Shown piece by piece: positions 19,076 through 28,324 of a stretch of DNA of 64,000 nucleotides. Below the pieces are notes generated by a model. That model made no database searches. It worked only from the letters and a program-made list of their open reading frames with translations, and was not told the origin of the DNA. The DNA comes from Bacteroidales bacterium (GTDB lineage: Bacteria > Bacteroidota > Bacteroidia > Bacteroidales > UBA932). The DNA lies in contig JAGBVR010000015.1 in the NCBI GenBank assembly GCA_017630215.1, forward strand, positions 1-64,000, written 5' to 3'. Within the stretch, counting starts at the first letter, position 1. Each line of letters opens with the position of its first letter. The position numbers and the translations under genes were made by a program.

Positions 19076-19236
19076 ACACATTAAAGGTATGCGCCAGTCA
19101 CAAACCTTGGAACACGCTCTGGATAAATCTAGGAGTCTTGTTGATGGTTCGTGTGTCTCAAGGGCATTAGTAGAAGACCTTGGAACACACGAAAATACTA
19201 TAGAACGACCCAGCTAGACATCAGCGTGCTCTAAGG
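19076..19236. repeat. Composite CCTTGGAACAC unit, copy 3
   Basis: Forward element 19105-19115, inverted variant GTGTCTCAAGG (19153-19163), forward element 19178-19188 and inverted variant GTGCTCTAAGG from 19226. It is 285 bp from the matching point of copy 2. Its 3' half matches copy 1 closely (ACGAAAATACTATAGAA; AGCTAGACATCAGCGTG). Confidence 0.68.
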
Positions 19237-19499
19237 TCAGTGGAACAGAATAGACATCAGCGTGCTCTAAGGTTTGCGGAACAGAATACGATAAAATCGA
19301 AGGGTTCCTAAAAGAAAACTAAACCAAAGAATGAAGGTTTCCAAGGTCATAAAACAGAATACGATAGAATCGAAGGGCTCCTGATTGAAAGCTGGAAAGC
19401 ACACTAAACCAAAGAATGAAAGTTTCCTAAACTTCAGATATTCAGCAGATAGATACAATTTCAAATTCAGCAGCATCCTACTGTACAGATAATGTAAAA

Positions 19500-19530
19500 C
19501 GCCGCACCCTTGCATGGTAAGGGCACGGCG
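19500..19530 (-). terminator. Terminator of the gcv operon
   Basis: CGCCG...CGGCG encloses CCCTT...AAGGG around an internal CA/CA mismatch. On the minus strand it is followed by TTTTACATT. It lies 21 nt past the gcvPB stop. Confidence 0.6.
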
Positions 19531-19551
19531 CGTATTGATTTATGATTTCTG

Positions 19552-21087
19552 TCAGACGAGATCCTTGTATCTAAGGATTGGCTGACGGGCAGCTGTGGTT
19601 TCATCGAGACGACCCACTGGAGTGTTATGTGGGGCTTCCTTGAAGTACTCCGGAGATTCCAGAGCTTCCTGAGCAAGTTTCCTCATCACTTCGATGAATT
19701 CATCCAGTGTTTCCTTCGACTCTGTTTCAGTCGGTTCGATCATAATGGACTGATGGAACAGAAGAGGGAAATAGATGGTCGGTGCATGGAATCCGTAGTC
19801 GAGAAGTCTTTTGGCGACATCCAGAGTGGTGACTCCTGTAGACTGGTCGGCAAGGCCGTCGAAGACGAATTCGTGCTTGCAGACTGTAGGAATCGGAAGC
19901 TTATAGACATCCTTTAGGGACTCCTTGATGTAATTGGCCCCTAAAACGGCCAAAGGACCGACTTTCTTTATGTTTTGCTTACCGAGCATCAGAATGTAGG
20001 TATAAGCTCTTAAAAGCACCCCGAAATTGCCCATAAAGCCGGAAATCTGACCGCAGGCCTGACATCCGCACTTGCATTCCGGTGCACATCCGCAGGCTGG
20101 ACCGAATGCGCCTGATCCTTCTGGAGAAGATGCACATTTGCAAGTTCCGTCAGCAATATACAAGGTACCGTCCTCAGCTTCCACAACTTTCGGTACAGGA
20201 AGATGCGAAGCAAGATGTGCTGCAACTCCTACCGGGCCAGATCCCGGACCGCCACCGCCGTGAGGGGTTGAGAAAGTCTTATGCAAATTAAGATGCAGGA
20301 CATCGAAGCCCATATCTCCCGGACGGACCACACCCATAAGCGGATTCATATTGGCTCCGTCATAGTAAAGCAGACCTCCGCAAGCATGTACGAGTGCAGC
20401 GATTTCCCTGATATCCTTTTCGAAGAGTCCGAGGGTATTCGGATTGGTCATCATGATACCGGCAATAGTATCGTCGAGAAGTGGCTTAAGATCCTCTACA
20501 TCAACAAGTCCCACTGGATTGGACTTTACCTGTACGATATCCAGTCCGCAGACTGCCGCGGAAGCAGGATTGGTTCCGTGCGCGCTGTCAGGGACAATGA
20601 TCTTCGTACGCTTTAGATCACCACGGGCGATGTGATATTGGCGTATCACCATAAGTCCGGTGAGCTCGCCGTGAGCTCCCGCGAACGGATCGAGGGTGAA
20701 TTCCGCCATACCTGTAATCGCTGAGAGTGCAGCTGCCAAGTCTTTATAAAGGCGCAATGCTCCCTGAACGGTCTCGGCTGGCTGCAATGGATGCAGACCT
20801 GCAAAGACAGGATTGGCAGCAATCTCTTCATTGATCTTAGGATTGTATTTCATCGTGCAGCTTCCCAGTGGGTAGAATCCGGAATCGACTCCGAAATTCA
20901 TCTGAGAAAGATTTGTATAATGACGCACGACATCAAGTTCGCTTACCTGAGGGAGAGCTGGTGCCTCTGAACGAAGCAGTCCTGCAGGTAGCTCAGAAAC
21001 TGTCGATTCCCACTTGTTGGCAGGGAGAGAATATCCTTGTCTTCCTTCCTTGGAAAGATCAAAGATCAGTTTATCGTAGTACTTCAT
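19552..21087 (-). CDS. gcvPB: Glycine dehydrogenase (P protein) subunit 2
   Basis: This 511-residue PLP-binding subunit of the two-chain P protein decarboxylates glycine and transfers aminomethyl to the GcvH lipoyl arm together with GcvPA. The PLP lysine is Lys270 in [29 protein letters not shown] and MMTNPNTLG are also conserved. Its ATG overlaps the gcvPA stop (ATGA). It is odd in having a Cys-rich insertion at about residues 312-348 with eight Cys (316, 318, 332, 334, 338, 340, 342, 345) in CxC-like spacing. Homologues I recall have a short linker there, before [10 protein letters not shown]. The insertion could bind metal or be redox-sensitive, but that is unproven. Confidence 0.93.
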   Translation of the reverse strand: MKYYDKLIFDLSKEGRQGYSLPANKWESTVSELPAGLLRSEAPALPQVSELDVVRHYTNLSQMNFGVDSGFYPLGSCTMKYNPKINEEIAANPVFAGLHPLQPAETVQGALRLYKDLAAALSAITGMAEFTLDPFAGAHGELTGLMVIRQYHIARGDLKRTKIIVPDSAHGTNPASAAVCGLDIVQVKSNPVGLVDVEDLKPLLDDTIAGIMMTNPNTLGLFEKDIREIAALVHACGGLLYYDGANMNPLMGVVRPGDMGFDVLHLNLHKTFSTPHGGGGPGSGPVGVAAHLASHLPVPKVVEAEDGTLYIADGTCKCASSPEGSGAFGPACGCAPECKCGCQACGQISGFMGNFGVLLRAYTYILMLGKQNIKKVGPLAVLGANYIKESLKDVYKLPIPTVCKHEFVFDGLADQSTGVTTLDVAKRLLDYGFHAPTIYFPLLFHQSIMIEPTETESKETLDEFIEVMRKLAQEALESPEYFKEAPHNTPVGRLDETTAARQPILRYKDLV

Positions 21088-22415
21088 AGAGCAACCTCCT
21101 CAGCTAAATATCCTACAATAGCATCGACACTTTCCTTGGACACTTTCTCGGTCACGCAGAAATTCACCAGTCCCGGTTCCACTTCTACGGCTCCGAATAC
21201 TCCAATCAGCTGAAGCGCATCCTGGATTCTCTGAGCCGGAACCTTCGTCTTGAGCGTAAATTCCTTCAGGAACGGCTTGTCGAAAGCTTTCTCAAAGAGC
21301 CCTGTCTCCAGAAGTCTGTCGTGGAGATAATGTGCTCCGCCATAGCAGAGTTCATTGACTTCACGAAGTCCCTTCGGTCCCATAAGAGACATGTAGACAG
21401 TCACATACAGAGCCATCAGAGACTGATTCGAGCAGATGTTGCTGGTCGCTTTCTCGCGTCGGATATGCTGCTCGCGGGCCTGGAGAGTAAGGACATATGC
21501 ACGCTTTCCATTGACATCCTTTGTGGCACCGACAATACGTCCCGGGAGCTTGCGGACGTGGTCTTTCGTGCAGGCAAGGAAGCCCACATACGGTCCTCCA
21601 TAGCTAAGAGGAATTCCCAATGTCTGAGAGTCACCGCATACAATATCCGCACCCCAATCTGCAGGAGTCTTGATCACGGCAAGAGATGAAGGATCTGAAT
21701 AGACCATGAAGAGACCCTTCTGAGCATGTACTGCATCGGCAAAACCGGTAAAGTCCTCAATGATACCGTATTTATTGATTCCAGGCACGAGGACTCCGGC
21801 CACATCACCTACAGCAAGTTCTGTCAGGAGAGATCCATATGAAGTCACTCCGTCAAGGCAAGGTATCATTGTCACTGCGATGCCTTTGAACTTAGCATAG
21901 GTCTTTACGACTTTGACCACCTGAGGAAGAAGGCCCTCTGAAAGAAGAACGCGGGTCTTTTTCTTGGTGGCTGCCATTGCCATCATCATTGCCTCGGCAG
22001 CAGCTGTAGCTCCGTCATACATAGACGCATTGGTACAATCCATTCCGGTCAATTCTGTGATCATCGACTGATATTCGAATATATAACGGAGGGTACCCTG
22101 GGATACTTCAGGCTGGTAAGGGGTGTATGCTGTAAGAAATTCCGAGCGGGAAATGATATGAGGAATAACCGCCGGAGAATAGTGGTCATAAGCTCCGAGA
22201 CCACAGAGACAGAACAAACTTGTATTCTGCTCGGCCAGGGCCTCGAAATACTGCCGGACCTCGTGCTCGGACATTGCATCCGGGAGGTCGTATTCTTCAC
22301 GATAGATGACATCCTGAGGGACATCGGAGTAGAGATCCTCAAGGGATTCCACTCCGATTCTGTCAAGCATCTGACGGATGTCATCTTCCGTATGCGGAAA
22401 ATAAGCGAATGCCAT
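21084..22415 (-). CDS. gcvPA: Glycine dehydrogenase (P protein) subunit 1
   Basis: This is the 443-residue partner of GcvPB in the two-subunit P protein. The ATG at 22415 is chosen because [12 protein letters not shown] is the usual start and lies 4 nt after the gcvH stop; the longer frame would run into gcvH. Conserved family text includes [27 protein letters not shown] and [10 protein letters not shown]. The split into two chains is normal for many bacteria and is not a frameshift. It is cotranscribed with gcvH and overlaps gcvPB by 4 bp. Confidence 0.93.
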   Translation of the reverse strand: MAFAYFPHTEDDIRQMLDRIGVESLEDLYSDVPQDVIYREEYDLPDAMSEHEVRQYFEALAEQNTSLFCLCGLGAYDHYSPAVIPHIISRSEFLTAYTPYQPEVSQGTLRYIFEYQSMITELTGMDCTNASMYDGATAAAEAMMMAMAATKKKTRVLLSEGLLPQVVKVVKTYAKFKGIAVTMIPCLDGVTSYGSLLTELAVGDVAGVLVPGINKYGIIEDFTGFADAVHAQKGLFMVYSDPSSLAVIKTPADWGADIVCGDSQTLGIPLSYGGPYVGFLACTKDHVRKLPGRIVGATKDVNGKRAYVLTLQAREQHIRREKATSNICSNQSLMALYVTVYMSLMGPKGLREVNELCYGGAHYLHDRLLETGLFEKAFDKPFLKEFTLKTKVPAQRIQDALQLIGVFGAVEVEPGLVNFCVTEKVSKESVDAIVGYLAEEVAL

Positions 22416-22419
22416 AGTC

Positions 22420-22803
22420 TTATTCGTTAGCGCACATTGACTCGTATGCTGCCGCATCCATAAGGGCCTCAAGCTCAGAAGGATCGCTCATCTCGACCTT
22501 GATGATCCAGTTTGCGAATGCGTCCTGGTTAAGAAGTTCAGGAGCGTCTTCGAGCTCTTCGTTAATCTCGATTACTGTTCCTGATACAGGGCTGTAAAGG
22601 TCGCTGGCTGCCTTAACGCTCTCGACAGCTCCGAACTCTTCACCTTTCTCGAGTTCGTCGTCTACCTCAGGCATATCCACGTATGAGAGGTCACCCATTG
22701 CGTGCTGGGCGAAATCTGTGATTCCGATTATGGCTACATTACCTTCTACTTTTACCCATTCGTGTGACTCGCTGTAATAGAGTCCTTCTAGTGTTTTTGA
22801 CAT
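22420..22803 (-). CDS. gcvH: Glycine cleavage system H protein
   Basis: This 127-residue lipoyl carrier shuttles the aminomethyl group between the P and T proteins. The lipoylation site is Lys64 in GAVESVKAASDLYSPVSG, and the size and fold match the family. It lies between a 27-bp repeat array upstream and gcvPA 4 nt downstream. The lipoate ligase at 25.2 kb is the likely source of its cofactor, and LpdA at 13.8 kb its reoxidant. Confidence 0.95.
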   Translation of the reverse strand: MSKTLEGLYYSESHEWVKVEGNVAIIGITDFAQHAMGDLSYVDMPEVDDELEKGEEFGAVESVKAASDLYSPVSGTVIEINEELEDAPELLNQDAFANWIIKVEMSDPSELEALMDAAAYESMCANE

Positions 22804-22843
22804 AATTGTTATTAGTTATATTGGTTTATAGATTCTCACGTCG

Positions 22844-23004
22844 CTGCGCTCCTCAGAATGACAGAGGGGGCTGCGCTCCTCAGAATGACAGAGGGGGCTG
22901 CGTTCTTCTGAATGACAGAGGGGGCTGCGGTCTGCTGAATGACAGTGGGGGCAGCGTTCTTCAGAATGACAGTGGGGGCTGCGTTCTTCTGAATGACAGA
23001 GTGG
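22844..23004. repeat. 27-bp tandem array between gcvT and gcvH
   Basis: Six units begin at 22844, 22871, 22898, 22925, 22952 and 22979, exactly 27 bp apart. The consensus is CTGCGTTCTTCAGAATGACA followed by GAGGGGG. The array starts with GATTCTCACGTCG and ends at the gcvT stop. Related units with a 19-bp hairpin occur at 35018-35119. There are no spacers, so it is not a CRISPR. Confidence 0.85.
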
Positions 23005-24105
23005 TTATTTCTTATAGTTGGTTTCGTAAAAACGTTTTTTGGTGACAATTCCAGGGAAAACCTTCTTGCGGATACGGATCTCGACTGCTGTTCCGAGCTC
23101 AGTATATGCTTTGTCGACCATTGCCACACATACGCTGCGGTCAGTAGAAATCGAGCGGTATCCTGTAGTCACGATACCGACCTGCTCACCATTCACTTCC
23201 ACCGGGTATCCCGCACGTGGAATTGCCTTATCCTGAAGTTCTATTCCGACAATCTTACGGACCAGTCCCGCCTCTTTCTGTGCCACTAGGGCGTCGCGTC
23301 CGATGAAGTCCTTTTCCTTGATCTTTGCAAACATTCCGAGTCCTGCCTCGAGCGGAGTTATCTCATCGCTCAACTCGTGACCATAAAGAGGAAGTCCTGC
23401 CTCAAAACGGAGGGTATCACGACATCCAAGTCCGCAAGGGGTAACACCTGCCTGAAGCAATATATCCCAGATTTCATTGATAGCTTCGTGTGTACAATAG
23501 ATTTCGAAGCCGTCCTCACCTGTGTAACCTGTGCGGCTGACTACCATACGGGCACCTTTCCATTGCGCCTCATAATAAGTGTAGAATCCAAGTCCAGCAG
23601 CTGGAACAAGACCGAGGGTCTCTACAGCAAATTTCTCAGCCTCAGGGCCTTGAAGGGCAATTTCTCCCCAGGAATCTGATGCATTTACCACTTCCACATC
23701 GAATCCTTCTCTCTGGGCGCAGATCCACTCGTAATCCTTGGCGATATTGGATGCGTTGACCACGAGAAGATATTTGTCCGGCTCGAATTCCTTGTAGACC
23801 AGGAGATCGTCTACAACGGTTCCGTTTGGATATAGCATCATTCCGTAGAGTATCTTTCCGTCAGGGATACCTGATATGTTATTCGAGAAGATGTGGTTCA
23901 CGAATTTCTCGGCATCAGGTCCGCTTACAAAGATTTCTCCCATATGGGACACGTCGAACATTCCGGCACGGTGACGGACCGCATTATGCTCGTCAGTGAT
24001 ATTGGTGTATTGGATCGGCATCATGAAACCTCCAAAGGGGCTCATCTGCGCTCCGAGCGCTGTGTGCTTGTCGTAAAGACAGGTTTTCAAAAGATTTTCT
24101 TCCAT
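23005..24105 (-). CDS. gcvT: Aminomethyltransferase (T protein)
   Basis: This 366-residue protein releases ammonia from aminomethyl-H protein and passes the methylene to tetrahydrofolate. Typical text includes FDVSHMGEI, VNASNIAKDYEW, SRTGYTGEDGFEIY and GLGCRDTLR, with a C-terminal barrel domain near GIVTTGYRS. It is the first gene of the gcv operon. Its 45-nt leader region leaves no room for a glycine riboswitch of the usual size. The following gcvH gene is separated by about 200 bp of 27-bp repeats, which is unusual spacing inside an operon. Confidence 0.95.
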   Translation of the reverse strand: MEENLLKTCLYDKHTALGAQMSPFGGFMMPIQYTNITDEHNAVRHRAGMFDVSHMGEIFVSGPDAEKFVNHIFSNNISGIPDGKILYGMMLYPNGTVVDDLLVYKEFEPDKYLLVVNASNIAKDYEWICAQREGFDVEVVNASDSWGEIALQGPEAEKFAVETLGLVPAAGLGFYTYYEAQWKGARMVVSRTGYTGEDGFEIYCTHEAINEIWDILLQAGVTPCGLGCRDTLRFEAGLPLYGHELSDEITPLEAGLGMFAKIKEKDFIGRDALVAQKEAGLVRKIVGIELQDKAIPRAGYPVEVNGEQVGIVTTGYRSISTDRSVCVAMVDKAYTELGTAVEIRIRKKVFPGIVTKKRFYETNYKK

Positions 24106-24143
24106 AATATGTCTCAGTGTTACAATCTAGTGGTAAAATCTTT

Positions 24144-24175
24144 CAAATTTAAATAAAAAATAATCAAACGAGCAA
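24144..24175 (-). promoter_or_regulatory. Putative gcvT promoter
   Basis: On the minus strand TAAATTTG (24151-24144) is a -7 box and TTG at 24175-24173 lies 21 nt upstream. It sits between the pfkB terminator and the gcvT ATG. Confidence 0.5.
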
Positions 24176-24190
24176 TATCGACAAGAAAAT

Positions 24191-24223
24191 CCCCGAAAGA
24201 TTTCATCATAAAACCTTTCGGGG
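24191..24223 (-). terminator. Terminator after the PfkB kinase gene
   Basis: CCCCGAAAG (24191-24199) pairs with CTTTCGGGG (24215-24223). On the minus strand it is followed by ATTTTCTTG. It separates the sugar kinase from the gcv operon. Confidence 0.75.
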
Positions 24224-24247
24224 ATATCCGCATAATAAATTAACCAA

Positions 24248-25126
24248 TTATTGAAGCAGATTTTTCGGGAGGACCGGCATTGCGCCATTCTGAGTGCAAA
24301 CATAAGCCGAAACCTCTACAGCTCGCTTATGTGCTTCAGGAATTGTCTTTCCCTTCAGTATCGAAGCTATGAAAGATCCTGTGAATGAATCACCGGCGCC
24401 CACAGTATCCGCAACAACCACCTTTGGGGTATTCTGGAAGGACATCTCATGTGCGCTGAAGACGTAACTGCCTTCGGTTCCGCAGGTGAGGATGAGCATC
24501 TTGAATCCATAGTCGCCGAGCAGTTTCTTACAGGCATCTTCCTGTGAAAGACCCTGATATCCAAACATTTCCGATACGACCACAAGTTCTTCATCATTTA
24601 TTTTCAAGACATTGCACTTTGCAAATGAATTCTCGATCGTCTCTTTGCAATAGAAATGCTGTCTGAGATTAATGTCAAAAATTTTATAAGTATCCTCAGT
24701 ATCAGGCATAGCATCAATGAAACGGTTGATTGTCGCTCTTGATACTTCACTTCTCTGAGCAAGCGAGCCGAAGCAGACAGCCTTGCAGTTCATTGCAAGT
24801 TCTTCCAATGCTGAAGAATACGGTATATTGTCCCAAGCAACATTCTCCATGATCTCATAGCATGGAATACCTTTCTCATCGAGTGTTACCTGAACTGTAC
24901 CTGTCGGATAGTCTACAGTTTCAAGGCTGTACGCAAGTCCTCTCTGATCGAACTTCTCCTTGATTTCGCGACCGAGCTGATCATCTCCTATCGCACTTAC
25001 AGCAAGCGATCTGAAGCCGAATTGTCCCACATGGTACGCGAAGTTAGCCGGAGCACCTCCGATCTTTCTTCCTTCAGGCAGGCAGTCCCAAAGTGCCTCA
25101 CCCATTCCGATAATATATCTTTCCAT
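24248..25126 (-). CDS. PfkB-family sugar kinase, probably fructokinase
   Basis: This 292-residue ribokinase-fold enzyme phosphorylates a sugar with ATP. GGAPANFAYHV (residues 23-33) is the N-terminal PfkB signature. DTVGAGDSFTG (from 240) holds the catalytic Asp246 and anion hole. The start at 25126 gives MERYIIGMGEALWD, the normal beginning; the upstream in-frame ATG adds only five residues. GEALWDCLPEGR is typical of fructokinase-like members, but the substrate is inferred. It stands alone between the lipoate ligase and gcv genes. Confidence 0.85.
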   Translation of the reverse strand: MERYIIGMGEALWDCLPEGRKIGGAPANFAYHVGQFGFRSLAVSAIGDDQLGREIKEKFDQRGLAYSLETVDYPTGTVQVTLDEKGIPCYEIMENVAWDNIPYSSALEELAMNCKAVCFGSLAQRSEVSRATINRFIDAMPDTEDTYKIFDINLRQHFYCKETIENSFAKCNVLKINDEELVVVSEMFGYQGLSQEDACKKLLGDYGFKMLILTCGTEGSYVFSAHEMSFQNTPKVVVADTVGAGDSFTGSFIASILKGKTIPEAHKRAVEVSAYVCTQNGAMPVLPKNLLQ

Positions 25127-25209
25127 AATGTGTGGTTGCATTGATAACTGACGTGTAGATTCAAATCGTTTTTCATTTGCGAGAAAACGGGAAAACGAAA
25201 ATACAGGAT

Positions 25210-25908
25210 TCAGAACTGTTCATACGCCGAAGCCATTTCCTCGATTACGTACAGATCTTCCTCAGACAGAGACAAGGTGCCGTCACAGAAATAATCCACA
25301 AGACGCTCTTCCAGAATCTCTATTGATCCTATCATTGCGGGATCAAGATAATCCTTCAGATTTCCAACTCGCTGTCTTACCGAAGCCACGCCGTGACGCT
25401 GGAGTTTCTCCACAGGAGGACGTATAGCCTCTTCCAGAGCATCGAAGTCAGTATTGTATAAAAGAGTTCCGTGGACGATGCTCCTGTCCGGAAGCTGGTG
25501 AAATGCATTGCCGCTGACCTTGCGTCCTTCCACGAGGATATCGTTCCTGCCGGATTTTTCGGCTTTCAGTCCGAGAGAGCACAGACAAGAGGTCAATGCT
25601 GAAAGATAACGCTCGAATATTTCCGCGACATCTCCCCTCTTGGACACATATGATATCATGATATTGTCGCGATCGGCATAGACACAGCCACCGCCACTCT
25701 TTCTACGTACTATTTTCACTCGGTTCCGACGGCAATAATCAAGATTGACTTCAGCCTCCAGTACCTGATTTCGGCCGATTATCACTGTCGGCGCGACTTT
25801 CCAAACGAAAAGAGCCTCTTCTTCCACTGACTTGGCGACATATTCCTCCATTGCGAGCCAGAAGGCAAGGGACCTTTCTTTATTATCTGGCAGGATGATG
25901 TTTTTCAT
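25210..25908 (-). CDS. lplA: Lipoate-protein ligase A family protein
   Basis: This 232-residue BPL/LplA/LipB-fold enzyme attaches lipoate to carrier domains such as GcvH. RRKSGGGCVYAD (68-79) is the lipoate-binding loop and Lys130 in GRKVSGNA is the conserved lysine. It is shorter than E. coli LplA because it lacks the separate C-terminal domain, which in some bacteria is a different protein or is absent in transferases. The ATG at 25908 is preferred; the upstream in-frame codon is TTG and falls on the putative promoter. Proximity to gcvH supports the role. Confidence 0.85.
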   Translation of the reverse strand: MKNIILPDNKERSLAFWLAMEEYVAKSVEEEALFVWKVAPTVIIGRNQVLEAEVNLDYCRRNRVKIVRRKSGGGCVYADRDNIMISYVSKRGDVAEIFERYLSALTSCLCSLGLKAEKSGRNDILVEGRKVSGNAFHQLPDRSIVHGTLLYNTDFDALEEAIRPPVEKLQRHGVASVRQRVGNLKDYLDPAMIGSIEILEERLVDYFCDGTLSLSEEDLYVIEEMASAYEQF

Positions 25909-25929
25909 ACATTCAAACGTTAAATCCTT

Positions 25930-25937
25930 CAAATTTA
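25930..25937 (-). promoter_or_regulatory. Putative lplA promoter (-7 box)
   Basis: TAAATTTG on the minus strand lies 21 nt upstream of the lplA ATG and matches TAnnTTTG. Confidence 0.45.
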
Positions 25938-26477
25938 TGAAAAAGTTTCAATCATTATCCAGCCTGGTATTTATTTTTAATGAATGATATACAAGGTTAC
26001 ACTGAAATATATCAATATTCCGCAAACCTTCAGATACATAATCTTCCAATACCTCTACCACATAGTACTTCCATGTGTTCCAAGGCATTCCGCACTTTAC
26101 CTTCGAAAACAAGAATCGTCATCGGGTACTTCACAGTAGCGACAAACGTGTTCCAAGGTTTATGTATGGAAAAATATACTCGCTAATGTCTGGATGCATT
26201 GCTGACGGAATATGCAGGGCGAGCCTTCATATAGAACTTTCACGCAATCTGCAAAATATCCTGTGCCTCACGAATCAGGGAAAATCCTGTAGTAGTACAT
26301 TAAAAGGAACAAGAATTCTCACAAGAATCATTTCCCGTTACCCGTATGAGGATTAATCAAGAGAGACTTTCTAATCGCTTTCTTGTTGGAAACTGAAATA
26401 TCATCCCTTTTTAAGTAAAAATCAGTAGAATACGGCATCATATATGTTTTCAGCGATTGAAGATAAAACGGACAGAT
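25938..26477. other. Gene-free gap with CCTTGGAACAC-type elements
   Basis: Two exact GTGTTCCAAGG elements lie at 26075-26085 and 26148-26158. A diverged opposite-facing copy (AACCTTCAGATACA) is near 26026 and ACCTTCGAAAACA is near 26099. The remainder to 26477 shows no convincing gene. Confidence 0.6.
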
Positions 26478-26954
26478 ATGAAAAATTCGGGACAAGGATC
26501 ATTAAGCATGAGAGTGATATTCAGGAACATGATGGAAAAAGGATACTATCCGACATATGAGAACGATCATATCCTTTTCAATATCGATGACAATGTGGCA
26601 GTACTGGAATACGAAGAGGAAGTACTGAGCATCAGGATTTTCTTCTCTATCGAGGAAGATGAATACGACCTGTTCCTGGAAGCGTCCAATGCGGCAATGC
26701 TGGAGAGCTTCATCGTCAAGCCTGTGATCCTGGAGAATATGAAGAACATAATGTTCAGTTGCGAGATGATGTGCGGTACTTTGAGGGAATTCAAGAAACT
26801 CCTTCCTCGTGGAATCCAATATCTAACGGAGGCAATAGCAGTACATAAGATGCAGATGAAACGACTGATATTGGCTGAAAAAGTATCCTCCGCGACGATT
26901 TCCGCAGCGGAGGAGGCATATTCTTTAAAGAAAGGATCGAAAATAGTTTCTTAG
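26478..26954 (+). CDS. Conserved hypothetical, CesT/YbjN-like size
   Basis: This 158-residue soluble protein has no signal peptide. I do not recognise the family with confidence. The first half alternates short strands (DHILFNIDDNVAVLEYEEEVLSI cut by turns) and the second half is helical, which recalls small YbjN/CesT-like folds. The ATG at 26478 is chosen over an in-frame TTG 21 nt upstream. The stop codon interlocks with that of nhaA on the other strand (TTAG), so the two are convergent with no space between. Confidence 0.6.
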   Translation: MKNSGQGSLSMRVIFRNMMEKGYYPTYENDHILFNIDDNVAVLEYEEEVLSIRIFFSIEEDEYDLFLEASNAAMLESFIVKPVILENMKNIMFSCEMMCGTLREFKKLLPRGIQYLTEAIAVHKMQMKRLILAEKVSSATISAAEEAYSLKKGSKIVS

Positions 26955-28300
26955 TTTTCTTTCGGGAGGGTCTTGGAAAGTAGCATTACTCCAAGCACTG
27001 CTGAGACCACTGAACCGGCAATGACTCCGAGTTTTGCCTGATCAAGCAGTGCACCTCCTGCTGTTCCGAGTCCGGAATATGAAAGATCGGCAATGAACAT
27101 GGATACAGTGAAACCGATTCCGCAAATGACACAGACACTCGCGAACGATTTCCAGGTCGTATTGGTAGGAAGATGTACGATATTGAGTCTGACTGCCAGC
27201 CACGAGAATGTGAATACTCCGATGAATTTTCCGAGAACAAGTCCAAGCATTACAGCAAGTCCAACTCCTGAAAAGAGGGTTCCTACACTCATGCCGGAAA
27301 GATCGACTCCTGCATTGGCAAATGCGAATAAAGGTATGACGACATAATTGATCATGAAATGGAGATGGTCCTCCAGATCCTGAAGCGGACTGATCATCTT
27401 ATCTGCTGCTGATTCTATGCTTTTGAGAGTATGAACCTGGTCATTTGTAAGTACGATCGTATTATGCTGCTCATCAATCTTTATGACAGGGAATTTGTTG
27501 ACATTACGTCTGATACGCTCGAGATAATAGCCTGTGCCATTTGTAAGTGTAGAAGGAACACAGAAAGCTGTGATTACTCCAGCAATAGTAGCATGAATTC
27601 CCGAATTCAACATCAGGTACCAAAGTACAAGACCGAAAAGTATATAGAATCTCTTTCTGCGGCATTTAAGTAGATTGGCAAGAATCATGACAGCCACACA
27701 TGCTGCAGACAATAGCAGATAGGTCAGATTGATATCGGAAGAATAAAAGAGAGCGATGACAAGAATTCCACCAAGGTCATCCGCTACAGCCAAGGCTGCG
27801 AGAAATATCTTCAAACCGACAGGAACTCTTTTACTGAAAACTGAAAGAACACCTAAAGAAAAGGCAATATCTGTAGCCATCGGTATGGCCATACCTCTCT
27901 GCATCAATGGATCTGACGGGCATATAAGACTGAAGATCAGTACGGGAACAATCATTCCTCCGCATGCTCCTATAATAGGAAGAAGAGCCTTGTCAGGTGT
28001 GGATAGTTCTCCTACCTTGATCTCTCTCTTGATTTCCAGACCTACAGACAGGAAGAATATTGCCATCAGAAAGTCATTGATGAATTCTCCAAGCGTAAGG
28101 GCATGATCCGAATGACTGAAAAGGTTGAACTCGCCTATAGAAAAGGCAACTGGAAGATTCCACAGATGGAAATACCCTTCTTTAATGGCGTCCACATTTG
28201 CACAGACCAGAGCCAGAATGGTAAAGAATATCAAGACAAAGCTCGCATTGACGTGTTTTATATACTTACTCACAAAACTATAATTAGTCAGAGACTTCAT
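26951..28300 (-). CDS. nhaA: Na+/H+ antiporter NhaA
   Basis: This 449-residue inner-membrane antiporter exports Na+ in exchange for protons and helps pH and salt homeostasis. FLSVGLEIKREI, the unwound-helix motif ATDIAFSLGVLS and the ion-site pair in ALAVADDLGG (Asp-Asp) are all present, as is GIGFTVSMFIADLSY near the C terminus. It is longer than E. coli NhaA, mainly through a charged cytoplasmic loop near residues 245-295, as is usual in Bacteroidota. It is divergent from the second antiporter at 28495. Confidence 0.94.
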   Translation of the reverse strand: MKSLTNYSFVSKYIKHVNASFVLIFFTILALVCANVDAIKEGYFHLWNLPVAFSIGEFNLFSHSDHALTLGEFINDFLMAIFFLSVGLEIKREIKVGELSTPDKALLPIIGACGGMIVPVLIFSLICPSDPLMQRGMAIPMATDIAFSLGVLSVFSKRVPVGLKIFLAALAVADDLGGILVIALFYSSDINLTYLLLSAACVAVMILANLLKCRRKRFYILFGLVLWYLMLNSGIHATIAGVITAFCVPSTLTNGTGYYLERIRRNVNKFPVIKIDEQHNTIVLTNDQVHTLKSIESAADKMISPLQDLEDHLHFMINYVVIPLFAFANAGVDLSGMSVGTLFSGVGLAVMLGLVLGKFIGVFTFSWLAVRLNIVHLPTNTTWKSFASVCVICGIGFTVSMFIADLSYSGLGTAGGALLDQAKLGVIAGSVVSAVLGVMLLSKTLPKEN

Positions 28301-28324
28301 TTAATCCTTAATTAAAAAACGCGG

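Larger units (their letters stand above)
17660..19498. other. Gene-free repeat patch downstream of the RAYT gene
   Basis: No frame here resembles a protein. The stretch is packed with CCTTGGAACAC-type elements. CCGTGGAACAC is at 17721 and 17765, and GTGTTCGAAGG is at about 17890 and at 18394. Exact CCTTGGAACAC copies are at 18273, 18346, 18820, 18893, 19105 and 19178, and an exact inverted copy is at 18321. Two strong double-hairpin modules (18091-18169, 18623-18699) are listed separately. Near 19226-19440 there are further diverged, partly duplicated stretches (CGTGCTCTAAGGT twice; AACCAAAGAATGAA twice). Confidence 0.7.

Noticed and set aside
21084-22415. gcvPA/gcvPB as a frameshifted single P protein
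   Set aside because: Two-chain P proteins are standard in many bacteria and both halves have proper starts.
22844-23004. Possible CRISPR array
   Set aside because: Units are directly abutting with no spacers and no cas genes are present.
24106-24150. Glycine riboswitch before gcvT
   Set aside because: The leader is too short and no tandem aptamer-like structure is seen.
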